The position numbers were made by a program, and so were the translations under genes. Source: Sinonovacula constricta (Eukaryota > Mollusca > Bivalvia > Cardiida > Solecurtidae). From it: a stretch of DNA of 64,000 bases. The stretch lies in contig CM017565.1 in assembly GCA_007844125.1 (NCBI GenBank), forward strand, positions 14,236,647 to 14,300,646. Reading direction: 5' to 3'. The notes under the pieces were generated by a model. It did no database searches. It worked only from the letters and a program-made list of their open reading frames with translations, and was not told where the DNA came from. Positions 11,464-24,000 of this stretch are shown here, piece after piece. Numbering within the stretch: position 1 is the first letter of the stretch; each line of letters starts with the position of its first letter.

Positions 11464-13749
11464 AGTAGCAGAAAGGCTGATTTAACTTATTTGTGTTGCG
11501 TCACACAAAATGCAATATGCTCTTCTGACTGCGTCAGATAATAATTTATTACGTCCAAAACGCAAAAATGCACGATCGCGGAACACTTAAAGGCATTTAA
11601 AATTTCTCAATCACAGTACTTACTGACATTAGTCTAAGGGACAAAGCATGACTATTATTGCTTTTTTTTTAACTTATTTGACTTATTCCATTAGACCAAT
11701 TTGCCTGTTGCGAATTCTCAAAATGGTTTAAGTACAATTTTCGTTTTCTCCATATCGGTACATTTTTTATTCCACAACCTCCACATAAACAAAGAAAATG
11801 TTACGACCTTGTGACCATGCGTATACATCATATCATCTCTAGCTTCGCCCCTGGTAAAAGCTTGCCATTCATTTCCTCGATTTAGACGAATGCCCTTTGT
11901 GGCGCAATTTTTTGTAACTCTGCTGTATGTTTCTAAGAGAACGTCACTCTACTGCACTTTGTAAAATATGTTCCAGCAATGCCAGTTTATTGGCCTTTAA
12001 GTCAAATTTGTTACCTGCAAACCCTGACGCAATATTGTAAGAAATTATTTAATCTGCTGAGTGTCAGATTTTCCTAAAAGTACAATGTCACATTTCTCTT
12101 GTCTGTTATTTTCGGTCATATAATTACAATGTACTGTGGATTTAAAAACAATCGCTGGCAAAAAGGAAAGGATTTGACTTAAATCTCCTGCCAAATGAAG
12201 TTAACGTTAACTTTTGTTGTAAAGAAATAGCAAACGCAATAAACACGTTGATGTTAAAGAAAAAAACAGTAGTAGTCAAAACATAAAAATGCCATTTTCA
12301 TTACAAAAAATAATCGTGCAAAATTCTAACGCGACCATCCTTCTATTTAATGATCATTTAGTCCAACTTGAACAACCTCTCAAGAGACCCGCGACAAATT
12401 TGTACGGATGCGGATAAAGCCGTTCAGAAAAAAGTATTTCTGTTTAGGGGTTTGTTTGGAGGCGTGTACTACAAAGATTTATCCTCCACCAGTTCGTCCT
12501 CCATAACGCCAACGTTGACACTCATACAGTCATTGACAGATATAAACAGATTTGCAAATACTTAATATCAAGCTAGACTCGAAACAAGAAAAACTGGACT
12601 GGATTCTTTAACTCTACAAAACACCATAAAACCTCGATTCATGGATAATGCCAGTTCTTTTTGTGAAAAAGTGTATGGAAATTCTGATCTTTTCCTGATA
12701 AAAATATAAGTCATCCTACATTGTATGGAAATGCTTTATATAAGATTAACAAAATCAATGAATCCAATATGCTTTCTAATCTCATGCATTTCTTATCAGA
12801 AAATTTATTGCTGATGGCTACAACTCGGACATCATTCGTTGTACTGCATTGTTTGCAATTGACGCTTTTATATTCAAGTACTTGAATTGCTTTTAAATGA
12901 CAGGATGATCGGACAGGTCTTTTAGACTGCATAAAAACGTTGATTAAAGGTCATAATGTGGTCAATCTTTATTGGAATTCTCTCTCTTTATCTCTCTATC
13001 CGTGTCCTACAAAGGTTAGACGACTTGAGTAGCCGCCATGCAATTACAGAATAGGTATAACCTCGGGATGTTGTATTATTTAACATGGGTCCATTTACAC
13101 ATTAATTCTAATCGTATTATTCATTAGGGTTCTCATTAAGTATCATCGCATAAAAATATAACATTTTGTTTTGTTGGTTTGTTTATTTGTGAGAATTTCG
13201 TTTCTCTTAGGACAGTAAATTTTAATATGATGTCACTTAACTTTTGGCGTATGTCGTCATATTTTCTTCTTATTATACGTCATCAATTGGAATGTCCTAT
13301 TTCAAAATGTTCTCTTTTTAGAAACTGTTTATTTGTCTAAGCTTATATCTTCTGTACATATTTAGTAGTTCATTACATTTACTGCTTTATTGCTAGTAAA
13401 TTAAATTCTTTAATTAATTTTCAACTCCCGATGTAGATGCTTACTTTTGATCGTCCACCTTTGATGGGATATGCTATTTACAGCATCATCTTCGAATAAT
13501 TCGATTTAAGGGCCAAATATCAAATTTGAGTTCCGCGGATAATTCAACACGTGAAAATAAAAGTGAACGCATGTATTCGTTGCTACTAATATAACTTCTG
13601 ACTATTAAGTACAACACATCCATTACTAGGTAAACCTGTGTTGTTGTTGTTTTTCAGTTGTTTACTAAATAAGGGAATCATCACTGCTATTTTTACCGCG
13701 GTCCATTGAAGGTTTACAGATAAACAACAAAAGGACTGACAGCAGTGAG
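11464..13749. other. Non-coding, nothing recognised
   Basis: Short chance ORFs only. A CTGCATTGTTTGCAATTGAC stretch near 12844 loosely resembles one near 41447. Confidence 0.5.
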
Positions 13750-13918
13750 TCTTTTGTCTTGGTCACGTGATCAAGATGGCGGTGATTTTTTTCCACTCTC
13801 CGCTCTCTGGCTTGTTTTGATTAATAAACTCGCAAGTTGTGATAGTTTGTTCTTTAAAGACATTTCTACAGTGATAGTTTGTGTGGTGAATAAGTAATTT
13901 GTATTAATTTAAACCAAA

Positions 13919-14968
13919 ATGGGTCGAAATAAGCAAAATAAGCGACGAAATAGCAGTGACGGTTCTTCGGCAATTACAAAAAGCGCGCGCAATCTCAAAT
14001 CAGGTGTATCAAGTTCAACAAGTGGTGAAAGTACTAATTGTGGTGATAGTTCACTTGTAGAAGCTATACATGCAGCCAATGTAGTGTTGGCTGGTGATTC
14101 TGGGACTGTTTTGGACAATACAGTTTTCCTCGAAGCCAGTGACGCATCTGGACTCACAATGGACCAAAATTCTGGTAAGCGGTCAGTTTCCTCACAGTCT
14201 GCACCAACTCAGGACCCTTCTCTTAACGATATTATGACGGTGTTAATCGGAGTTCAGGGACAGGTAAAATTGATGAATGAAAAATTAGCTAAATTGGACA
14301 CTTTGGAACAAAAGGTTGTCTCTTTTGAAGCTGAAATCAAGAAAATTTGGTGTTTTATTGACAATAAATATAAAGAGGCTGAAGAAAGGCTGTCCAAAGT
14401 GTACGACCGAGTTGAGCAGCTTGAGTTTTCATATGGTGTAGCGGTTGATCAGTTAACACAAATGCGAAATACAAAGGCTTGTGTCGACGACACATTACTC
14501 TATGTCCAATCCCAATCAATGCGGAACAATTTACTGTTTACAAACATACCAGAGCCAGTGCACGAAAACCCCGAAGCGTCAGAGGTTACACTCCGTCAAT
14601 TCATGATTAATAAATTAAAGTTGGCACAAAGTTATGTAGACTCTATTCAATTTGAGCGTGTTCACCGCATCCGCATCCACACATCGCATCCACGTAGTTC
14701 CGGTCGTCCCGACAGTATCGTCGCAAAATTCTGTTTCTTTAAGGACCGTGAGATGGTACGCCGGTCACGATCCGCACTCAAGGGAACGGATTTCTTTATT
14801 TCTGAGCAGTTCCCGAAGGAGATCAACGACCGAAGAAAGGCCCTGTTACCTGCATTACGCAAAGCCAAATCCGACGGTAAAACAGCTTGGTTAAGCTACG
14901 ATAGACTGTTTGTGGATGGCCGCCCTGTCAGCGTGGATCCCGATGTTGCTTCTACCTCTAGACACTAG
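13919..14968 (+). CDS. LINE ORF1 protein (coiled coil plus L1-ORF1-like RNA-binding domains)
   Basis: The frame is intact at 349 residues. The N-terminal 100 residues are basic then Ser/Thr-rich and low complexity. Residues 105-195 are heptad-like with many Leu, Glu and Lys, consistent with a trimerising coiled coil. Residues about 200-290 begin RNNLLFTNIPE and run through FERVHRI and the KFCFFKDRE segment, typical of the RRM-like domain. Residues about 290-345 (ISEQFPKEI...DRRKALLPALRKAK) match the C-terminal domain of transposase_22/L1 ORF1-like proteins. In the family this protein coats the element RNA as a chaperone. The stop is followed within about 20 bp by the ORF2 reading frame. Confidence 0.85.
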   Translation: MGRNKQNKRRNSSDGSSAITKSARNLKSGVSSSTSGESTNCGDSSLVEAIHAANVVLAGDSGTVLDNTVFLEASDASGLTMDQNSGKRSVSSQSAPTQDPSLNDIMTVLIGVQGQVKLMNEKLAKLDTLEQKVVSFEAEIKKIWCFIDNKYKEAEERLSKVYDRVEQLEFSYGVAVDQLTQMRNTKACVDDTLLYVQSQSMRNNLLFTNIPEPVHENPEASEVTLRQFMINKLKLAQSYVDSIQFERVHRIRIHTSHPRSSGRPDSIVAKFCFFKDREMVRRSRSALKGTDFFISEQFPKEINDRRKALLPALRKAKSDGKTAWLSYDRLFVDGRPVSVDPDVASTSRH

Positions 14969-17677
14969 GTTACGTCGGAGGTTGGACTGGATGTGTTATC
15001 GTGGAACATTCATGGTCTCACTAGAGACAAGTTAGAAGACGGTAGTTTCTTGCAGATGTTTACAAAATATGACATTATATTTTTATATGAATCATGGACC
15101 TGTAAAAACTCTAATCTCGATATTTCTGGCTATAAATGTTACAATTTTTATAAAACAAATCAGAAAAAAATGCGAAGAGATCAAGTGGTGGTATTGTGGT
15201 TTACATTAGAAATAGTATATGTGACGGTATTGAAATAATAAGACGACACTATGATAGTATTGTTTGGCTAAAAGTCAAGAAAACCTTTTTCAATATTACA
15301 AATGATATTTTTATTGTAGGTGTGTATATTTGGGTTGAAGGATCTCCCTGTTATACTGCCCTGGAGACAGAAACTGATTTATTTGGTATATTGCAAACAG
15401 ACATAAATCATTTTCAGCCTCTTGGTAAGATTATTTTATGTGGCGATTTTAATGCTCGAACAGCGTGTAAACCTGATTATATAGTATGCGATAGTTACAA
15501 TAGTCAAACTGATGCAGAGGGTTATGTACCAGATACACCGATTGCACGGACGTCTATGGATAAACACAGTAATTCACATGGAGTAAAGTTATTAGATCTG
15601 TGTAAAGCTACAGCGATACGTATCTGCAACGGGAGAATTGGTAGTGATCGGTCTGTTGGCAGTTACACGTTTGTTAATCATTTGGGAAGTAGTGTCATCG
15701 ATTATGTTTTTTTAACACGACAATATGACTTCTCGTGCATCAGTGATTTTGTAGTATTACCCTTTTGCGAATGGTCCGACCACGCCCCCCTATCGTTTAA
15801 GTGTGTGTGTATACGTAACACGACTGTGGGTTGTACAAGTCCTGCTGTTGTTAAAGTCACGTGGGATACGTCTAAACGTGACCAGTTTAGATCCGGGTTA
15901 ATTGCTAAACTTCCAGAGCTGAACCGTTCTGTCGATAGTATAGATACGTCCGACCTCTCCAAAATTGATTCAGTAGTAGAAAAATTTTCTTCCGTTTTTC
16001 GCGAGATTGCAAATCCTTTATTCTGTAAATTAAGACCTAACACTAAGATGTTTTTGTCCAGTGCTGCCAGCAGTAGGGTGTGTAATAAGGCTGACTGGTT
16101 TGATAAGGAGTGTGTATTAGCCAAGCGGTCTTACTTAAGTGCAACGTGGAATTATAATAGCCATAAAAGTGATGAGAACAGAATTCGCATGTGCGATCTT
16201 AAACAAATCTACAAGAAATTAATCAAAAGGAAGAAAAGGAAATTTGAACAAAACAAAATAAAAGAATTAGAAAAATTAAGAAGTAGTAAACCGAAGGATT
16301 TTTGGAAATTATTTACACAATCTAAAAATAAAGATTCCAATATTACAGTTGATGAATTTCTTAAATTCTTTTCCTCGCTACAAATAAAAGGCCACGAAGG
16401 TGCGGATGATGAAAGTGAACGTTTTGTTGCTAACCACGTTTTTTCGTCAGAAGAATTTGTCACAGATGAACTTAATACGCCTATTACAATAACGGAAATA
16501 GAAGCTGCCATAAAGTCATTAAAAAGAAATAAAGCACATGCGGGCGATACTCTAATCAATGAATACTTTATCGAATCGTTTGATATATTATCATCTCATC
16601 TTGTTGATGTGTTTAATGCAATATTTGACAGTGGATACTTTCCTAGTAAATGGAGCGAGGGCATTATAGTTCCGTTACACAAGAAAAACGATATAAATGA
16701 CGTAAATAATTACAGAGGCATAACACTGGTCAGCTGCTTTTCAAAACTATTTACTTCAATACTAAACAAAAGATTAAATACGTGGGCTGAAAGAAACAAA
16801 AAAAGAATTGACTCACAATTTGGTTTTCGTGAAAAAAGGTCAACAGTTGACGCAATCTTTATATTAAATGCGTTGATACAAAAGACTCTTAATAAGGGCG
16901 AACGTTTGTTTTGTGCATTTGTTGACTTGAAAAAGGCTTTTGACAGTGTTTATTTAAATGGCCTATTGTTTAAATTGTTCAAATTGGGGATCAATTCGAA
17001 AATGCTAAAAATAATAAAAAGTATGTATAATGATGTTAAATGTTGTGTAAAAGGGTCACCATATAATTCGATTTTTTTTTACTGTGCTGTTGGCTTTAAA
17101 CAAGGTGAAGTACTTTCCCCAATATTGTTTTCGTTCTTTATCGATGATGTTGTCAAATTTCTCAATGGTGCTAATTCCGATCTTACCACTGAAGACATGT
17201 CTTCCATGGTTTTACTTTTTGCAGATGACATGTGCATTATGGGTAAGAGTCCTGAAGATCTTCAAAACAAATTAAATCAACTATCATTGTATTGCAAAAA
17301 ATGGCAACTAGAAGTAAACACTGCAAAAACTAAGATTGTCGTATTTAGGAAGCGTGGCGGCTTAAAAGACGGTGAATCATGGACTTATGAAGGCTGTACT
17401 CTTGAAGTCGTTAATGATTTTAATTATCTTGGGACTGTGTTTAACTATTTGCACTCTTTGTAACAGAAATGAGATTGAAGACGAATACCACTTTTTATTG
17501 GTATGTCCTGTATATCTCGACTACCGTAAATTATATATAAATAAGTACTATTATAATAGACCATCAACATTTAAATTTACCGAACTGTTAAAAATAGAAA
17601 ACACGCCAAAATTGATTAAGCTATGTAAATTAATCAAGGAATCATTTATACGACGCAAATCGTTACTTACTCACTAG
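14969..17677 (+). pseudogene. LINE ORF2: endonuclease-reverse transcriptase, frameshifted and internally deleted
   Basis: The N-terminal endonuclease reads from about 14970 (LSWNIHG) to an A7 run at 15163-15169, where the frame shifts by one base. The main frame 15196-17463 then gives 755 residues. It has GDFNA (83-87) and SDH (194-196) of the APE-like endonuclease, and RT blocks YRGIT (506-510), FVDLKKAFDSV (575-585), GFKQGEVLSP (633-642) and the catalytic FADD (675-678). Just after FNYLGTVFN the sequence jumps to a Cys/His C-terminal motif (CTLCN...H...C), read in another frame to 17677. Related elements have a few hundred residues here, so a large internal deletion is inferred. No ATG opens the endonuclease frame. 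Confidence 0.88.
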
Positions 17678-17961
17678 TAATGTGACACTTAAAACAACGT
17701 GTATATCTATGCTTACATTTTACAATTGCATTTTTGCTTGTTTTATTTCCCATGTTGTTATTTACATACTTTAGTATTAGATGTGATGTATTATTCTGGA
17801 GTTTCAACCTCCATAAATATGCTATCTTTTATAGACATATATGTACATGACTAACCCATGATTACGTGACTAACACCTCTATAACTGTAAATGTATTACG
17901 ACGGCGAGAGACTGAACACAGTCTAAGCCTAAATAAAATCTGTTCTGTTCTGTTCTTCTGT

Positions 17962-19834
17962 TCCTAGTAAAGGTTTGTACTCACAGTGACGCGCGTTCTT
18001 TAAATAATCGGTGTTTTGCAGCGGTAGTTTAACACGTAAATAAAAAAAAAAATAATGTCCAATATCTACTATAGAATCACAAGGAAGAGGTGAATAACTG
18101 ATTATTAAAGAGATACACAAAATCTCATAGTATATTGTCTGAGAATTTGTGATAAAATAGTACAGTATTAAAAATCATCTTAAGGTTTGCTTGTTTTATC
18201 AATCTTGGACTTACATATAAAATCAGTAACAGGTAAAGCCAAGACAGTAGACCGTCCTTCATTCACGTTGTTTACCTGCTGGATAACGCGCATAACCAAA
18301 GACTACAATGACAAAAACTTTGATGCTGTTGTACCTTTGCATAAACCGGTGCTTTTAAACCGTAAACACATCATGTTTATAGAAAAACGTCCATTACTGT
18401 TTGTCAAAGACCACTTTACAGAAGACATATTGCTAGCTATATTGCTTTTTTTAGTAGGGTACTCATTTCGTAAAAATAACGAAACTGACAGGCTTGTATC
18501 CTGACATACACATTTTTTAACTAAACGACATAAAACCACAAACCTATGCAACAGAAATGTCTTTCGTAAAAATATAGGTTTGCTTAAGGATGTTTTTTTT
18601 TTCATTACAAATTATAATTGTTGCGCATGCATCAGAACAATTACTGCTTACAATGTATGTTGTTGCACATACATTTTAACAACACACATTATAATGTATG
18701 TGCAATAACATAAATTCGAACATTCAACAAAGGCACGATATCTTTATAGCAATTTAAGCTTCAACATGTCCAGTTAAACTTCTTCTAGCGAACTCTCTAG
18801 ACACTTGAGGCCGCGTCTGGTGAATTTATCTTGAAGTCTCCTTTCTCCCTCTTAAAGTATTTTTAAAAATGCACCAATTAAGACGAACTGTTTCCATGGA
18901 AGTTTTCGTTTAACACGAAGTGATAATGTGCCCTTATCTCCTGTTTTCACTCCCCAGTCGTTAAACACGATGATCAAAAACAAAAGTTAACGCCTGCATC
19001 AAGTTCAGTAAACTTACCGAGTTGTGATTGTGACATCGAAGATAAGTGGTTGGCAGTTAAGCTGTTCTTTGCCGTTACTCACATTTGAGTGTCTGCACTT
19101 CGGCTTGACAATTCACTGACAATTATATCTAAACCTGACTACATCCAAATGATTATTTGTCGAAAATAAACCGAACCGATATAATGGCCTTATTTTGTAC
19201 TGAGAATGGTTGGCGAAATATCACCAGAGTTCAAACTTTCACACTTTTCTATATTCTAATCGATTATTAACAGGTATATATCATTTCAATGGAGCACGTG
19301 GAATGAAGAATAAAATAAATAACTATTTTTCGATTTTATAATTTATCTAAGGTAAGTTTATAATTCGTTGTGGATTGGTTATTTTCATTTTCTGTTTATT
19401 TTTATGATATATAAACTTTTGCAATAAAACTACAATAAAGCAATTTTTCTTTGCAAGTTTTCATGTGTGACTGATCACAATGATATATGTGTAGGGTGAT
19501 ACTTGGCATGTAGGTATTCTGGTGTCAAAAAAATTCTCAATTTTTTTTTTCGAAGTCACTCTGTCTTTGTTTTGCTAAAGAAAACGGTAAATTGTCAAAC
19601 TTAACAATACAACAAACTATTTGTTGATATTGGTAGGATAACAGTTAGAATTGGTGAAGGTAATGAAAAAAACACAAAGTTTAATCTAATTATAAACGTT
19701 TCACAAGTTGATATTACCACAGATAAAACATTTGTTTAAATTGTAAATAACATGTCAAGAACAATTTCGTCCAAGTTTTGTTTCGGTGAGCCAAGTTATG
19801 GGTCACTTTGAATAATACCCGATACACCGCTGTG
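17962..19834. other. Non-coding apart from a hairpin
   Basis: The 105-codon plus frame at 18187-18504 shows no domain or exon signals. Homopolymer runs occur at 18040 and 19535. Confidence 0.45.
18660..18710. repeat. 51-bp hairpin
   Basis: 17-bp arms at 18660-18676 and 18694-18710 (TTGCACATACATT and its complement) with one mismatch and a 17-nt loop. Possibly a miniature foldback element. Confidence 0.7.
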
Positions 19835-19872
19835 TGGAACCGCAATTTTCACACATACGAATATGTCACATG

Positions 19873-19900
19873 TGTGAAGAATTCGTACGAATTCCTCACA
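19873..19900. repeat. 28-bp near-perfect palindrome
   Basis: Perfect 16-bp core GAATTCGTACGAATTC (19879-19894), extended to 28 bp with one mismatched pair. The same ACGAATTCCTCACA half recurs at about 19982, and ACGAATATGTCA occurs twice nearby, so the 19840-20045 segment is built from short rearranged repeats. Confidence 0.85.
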
Positions 19901-20061
19901 ACTTGTGTGACATCTACGTACGAATATGTCAAAGATATATGAAAATACAGTTCAGACCGAATATCCCCATTGAACAAAATACGAATTCCTCACATGTCCA
20001 AAAACATTTTCTAAAATTTTGTTCATACGCAAATTTTCACACATCTATTTATGATACTTAG

Positions 20062-22819
20062 ACGATGAAGGGGGGAGCGTTTTATGCTTCTCTATGAGAG
20101 GGGAAGGACAATCGGTCATTCAGTCCGTCTGTCCGTCCGTCTGCAGTCAATTATTTATATCGATTCTCAGGAAAATATCAAAGACACTGAGATGTAACTT
20201 TGCACAACGATATAGCGTTTCGTGCAGTAACAAGAACCATAACTATGAATAGTTTCATTTTTAATTATCTCCCTTTTGTGAAATGGTGTTCGGAGCATAA
20301 CTCAAAACGTCTTTGAGAAGCATAGTTGTTACATCAACGATTGATAAAGCTTATTGAGAGAAACATGCAGGTGGAAAACACTGACTCTCGATCGTTGTTA
20401 AAAATCATTTCACTTCTAAGGGCAAAAGTAAAAAAAATTAGTATTAACCTGCAACTTAGAATGTGATCATTGAGAGAAATTAAGTTAGAAAGAACCATGA
20501 ATCTGAATGTCCCCACTTTATTCATATCCCTTTATCAAATAAAGTGACAGGAGTATAACTTGAACATTACTAAAGTCTGCCTAATGGGCGATTGACCCAT
20601 CAACTGCCGATCGTGATGCTAACTTCTTTGTTTGCACGACGGTGGCATGGGGTTTGATAGTTTATTAAGATTTATGGGGAAATGTTGTTAAAGAATCGAG
20701 AAGCTCGATCTGTTTCTCCTAATATCTTGTTTACACGAAGTATCCATTGTCAAACACTTCGGCCGCAGCTCTCCTAATATCTTGCAAGCAAATGCAGTTT
20801 TCAGAGTCAAATATGCATCTTTTTTTAATTGCTGAAGTTCTTTGATCATGGTTAATTGCATTTGACCGAATAAATGCATTCAACAAAGATTTAAATGCAA
20901 TCGTGAATAATTAAATGAACTATGAAAATTGCTGCTAAATTCGAGTCAAATTTAATTAATCTCTGCTTTAAAGCGATTATCTTGAAAGGAGTGCAACATA
21001 TAAGAATTTTCAGAAATCAAAACTTATAACCAAGAAATGAATACCAGTCTTTTTTAATGATTTTAACAATGAGAAAACAGATAAACAGCTCTAGTAAATA
21101 TTTGATATATAGTAATTGTACGTGTTAAGTATTCTATTTATAGCAGATCTATGACGAGAAAAACACTTTCCGAAGCTTTTGGAGATTTTCGTATGATGAG
21201 GGAATGATTTTATTGTTAACTTTTATCAAGAAACGATAAATATTTATAAAAACACGCCAATTAAAATGTGATTCAGGAAATTCAAGTATTTTTGTACCTT
21301 GCAGAGATTGAAGAATCAGTCAGTTATGTGATGTATCGTTCTTTTGGACGATATCTTTTACAGGAGATTCGAAAAAGTATGTTAATGAAGTGTTTGAAAT
21401 ATTCTCTCTATATATCTGTTTTACTCATTACATTTCCAACTTGTTTTATCATTTAAAACAATGCTTTAATAAGTGTAATTTGAAAATCACGAACATTGTC
21501 TTTTATATGAATAGCATGACCGACCTCTGCCCAAAGCGAAGAAGATGGAATTTAAAATTGACATCAAATAACGCTTTATTTTATAAAATGCCTAGTTTAG
21601 TGCCGACACAGTCCGAGTTTCAGTGCGTCCTCTGTTCAGTCTGCGGATTGAGTCCGTCCTGTTTGTTCTCAAAGGTGTAATTGTCTGGTAACCATGGCAC
21701 ACGTCGTTACTGTGGGAATACTTAGAAACGGATATACTGTATGTATGACGCGTCTCGCTATTAAACTCATTTTCAAATTTTAGCGATTCCACATACGCAT
21801 TAGCTGTTGGTATGGTTATGACAGATGGGTTATGGAGAGCATAACATAAAATGTACAGAAAACAGAACAATGTAATAGACTTCATACAAGGGAACTGAGA
21901 AAAAAAAAGACAAAATTAATGAAGTATTGCTGAGTGTGTGCGATTCGTGTTTATGTTGATTGAGAAGATGGGGATGGTGATGGTTCTGGTTATGGTGTTG
22001 GTAGTTGTGGTCATTGCTAGTTAGATAACACAATGCGTTAAAATTATGTAATTATAAACAGTAGATCTCCGTTATATACAATTGAAATACAAAAATACTT
22101 TAATAATAGGTACTGGGTTTGAATTAATTTAGATAAAAAGAACTTAAAAACATATAAAATATATAACAGTGGTGAACACAATGGTAATTGAGCAAAAATA
22201 TGAATATATAATTCCACTGCAAGATTGTGTTAAATGCTTTACGACCTCCAAAGATTTGAGTCATGCATTTGACTAAACCATAAGAAAATTTCAATTCGTA
22301 CGTAATGATACTAATCTACCACATGATAATATGACGATGTCGAAGAACACCATCACTGATATGGTAACATGCTAAACTCTTGTGGTTTAACAGTAAATGA
22401 ATGTTAGAAATGTTATACATGGCAATTCTTACCAAACGGAATGAGAGAATAATTATGTTTAACTGAATTTGGTTGGCAAGATATCAGCGCTTGCATTAGC
22501 ATAATACTAATGTAGACAAACTATTAAAGGTAAGGAAATCTTACCGAAACGAAAAGTAAGAGCATTAACAAATAAAACAGAAACAATGGCTATAACATAA
22601 ACTGATAATTCAAACTTGGCACCAAAGTCATTGTCTCGCATCAAGTAAATGCAAACTCAGAATTAGAAAAACAAAAAGCAACGATGCTTCACATTATGAA
22701 TAAGAACATTATTGTTTGTTTTAGTGTAAGACCAACGGTTTGAACCTTATACATATATAAACATAGATAGTGTATGAAATGTCATGATTTGTCTTGCACA
22801 TTAAAAAACTTGCTTACGG
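20062..22819. other. Non-coding
   Basis: Contains a (GTCC)n-like run at 20128-20145 inside a segment that may be an old dispersed repeat. The 97-codon frames at 21390-21885 are antisense to each other and unrecognised. Confidence 0.45.
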
Positions 22820-24000
22820 TTGGCTTCCACTAGACACTGACACTGTCATAGATTAATCGTGAAAAGGACGCAAAACTAAATTTACCTATATTCAACAGGA
22901 AGAGTTTCTCTCTTTCACTATAGTTCTTTTGACAAAACAACCGCATATGTTGTATCAGGTTTGTTATTATCAACAAACAAAAGTGACATTTCTGAGGGAA
23001 TTGTCTAGAAATTAGATTACCCACGGCACCCATAAGTGTCCGACTCAACATAGGCATGTAAATCCACGTCTTGTATAATGGGGAACACTGTCCTGGCAGC
23101 ACAATATTGGGCCTCGACCCTCGGAACTACCCTGTTTGTTTACTATAACATTAAAGGGCTGGACATCATGTTTTTTAACAATAACTTTCCACGCAACTTT
23201 GGACGGGAAAGTTCCGTTGTTTAGAAAGACAAAAACACGATTTGCCTACTGATTTTGTGACAGTTTTCTCAAAGAAAGCCGAGGCATTGATAATCTATGT
23301 TAACATGCCGTACCAGGCTATGAATAAACACCTTTTTCGCTAGATATTTGTCAGTCAAAATACATAGCTGTCCGAAAAAGTTTAGCTTTCTTCTATCTAC
23401 TATTGTCTTCAAATCTAACATGCCTGCGGCTTACAGAATAAGCATTGAATCCGTACACATTCGAAGTCCTTGCATTGTTTTAAGCAGAACATATGGTCCC
23501 GTTGTAGACCGTTCATATCGTTGTGTGTATAATGTGACCACAGCTCGCAGCCGTACAAAACCTTTGGCAACACAACTGTACGGTACAAAACGCACAGAGT
23601 TGCCGGACTAACGGTTCCCAATTCAATACCATTGTTGTAGAGGCACAAAAACGTACCACGAAGCTTAACACCTGCGTCCTTCATACACTCATGGTTCGAC
23701 AGAGTTTTGTCACAGATGACTCCGAGATGACAGTAAGAAGAGCCTTCCGGCAAGAATTCAGAACCAAGATATAAAGATCCGCTTGTTTAGCAGGATTGTT
23801 AAATATAAACACTTTACACTTGGATGGATCGTAGAAATAACGCCAACGTCTTGAATATGCGTCACAAATGTTGAGCATCTCTTGTAGAGAAATCTTGGTG
23901 AAGCATACCAACACCACGTCATCAGCGACCGTGGGCGTTCCTATGTCCATGTTGAACATACACATTCCAAGTCGACTCTCCTCCAGTTGATTGTGATATA
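22820..24000 (-). mobile_element. Decayed LINE fragment (RT end to C-terminal Cys/His region)
   Basis: Reading the minus strand from 24000 downward, ADD of the RT catalytic box appears in GTPTVADDVVLV, followed by a CDAYSRRW...KCKVFIF segment. A frame change leads to SYCHLGV...YGCELW, then RKLNFFGQLC and FPSKVAWK in further frames. It ends with a CHFC...H...FC motif near 22900-23000. These blocks occur in the same order as in LINE ORF2 C-terminal halves. At least four frame changes and stops show it is dead. The endonuclease and the front of the RT are missing, consistent with 5' truncation. It belongs to a different lineage from the 13.7-kb LINE. Confidence 0.75.

Larger units (their letters stand above)
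13750..17961 (+). mobile_element. Near-complete APE-type non-LTR retrotransposon (LINE), internally deleted
   Basis: The order is a 5'UTR, ORF1 (13919-14968), ORF2 (from about 14970, frameshifted) and a 3'UTR ending in a short (TGTTC)n-like tail at about 17938-17961, a common LINE terminus. ORF2 carries an endonuclease and a reverse transcriptase. The 5' end is approximate: about 13750, near a GGTCACGTGATCAAGATGGC segment. I could not define a convincing target-site duplication. The family was recently active, because both frames are largely open, but this copy is dead. Clade assignment (CR1/Jockey-like or L1-like) is unresolved. Confidence 0.85.

Noticed and set aside
15702..16559. Minus-strand frames of 116-140 codons
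   Set aside because: Antisense shadows of LINE ORF2.
13750..17961. Target-site duplication around the LINE (AAGGTTT near both flanks)
   Set aside because: Seven bases at imprecise distances from the ends is within chance.
23348..23611. Plus-strand 87-codon frame
   Set aside because: Antisense shadow of the LINE fragment on the minus strand.
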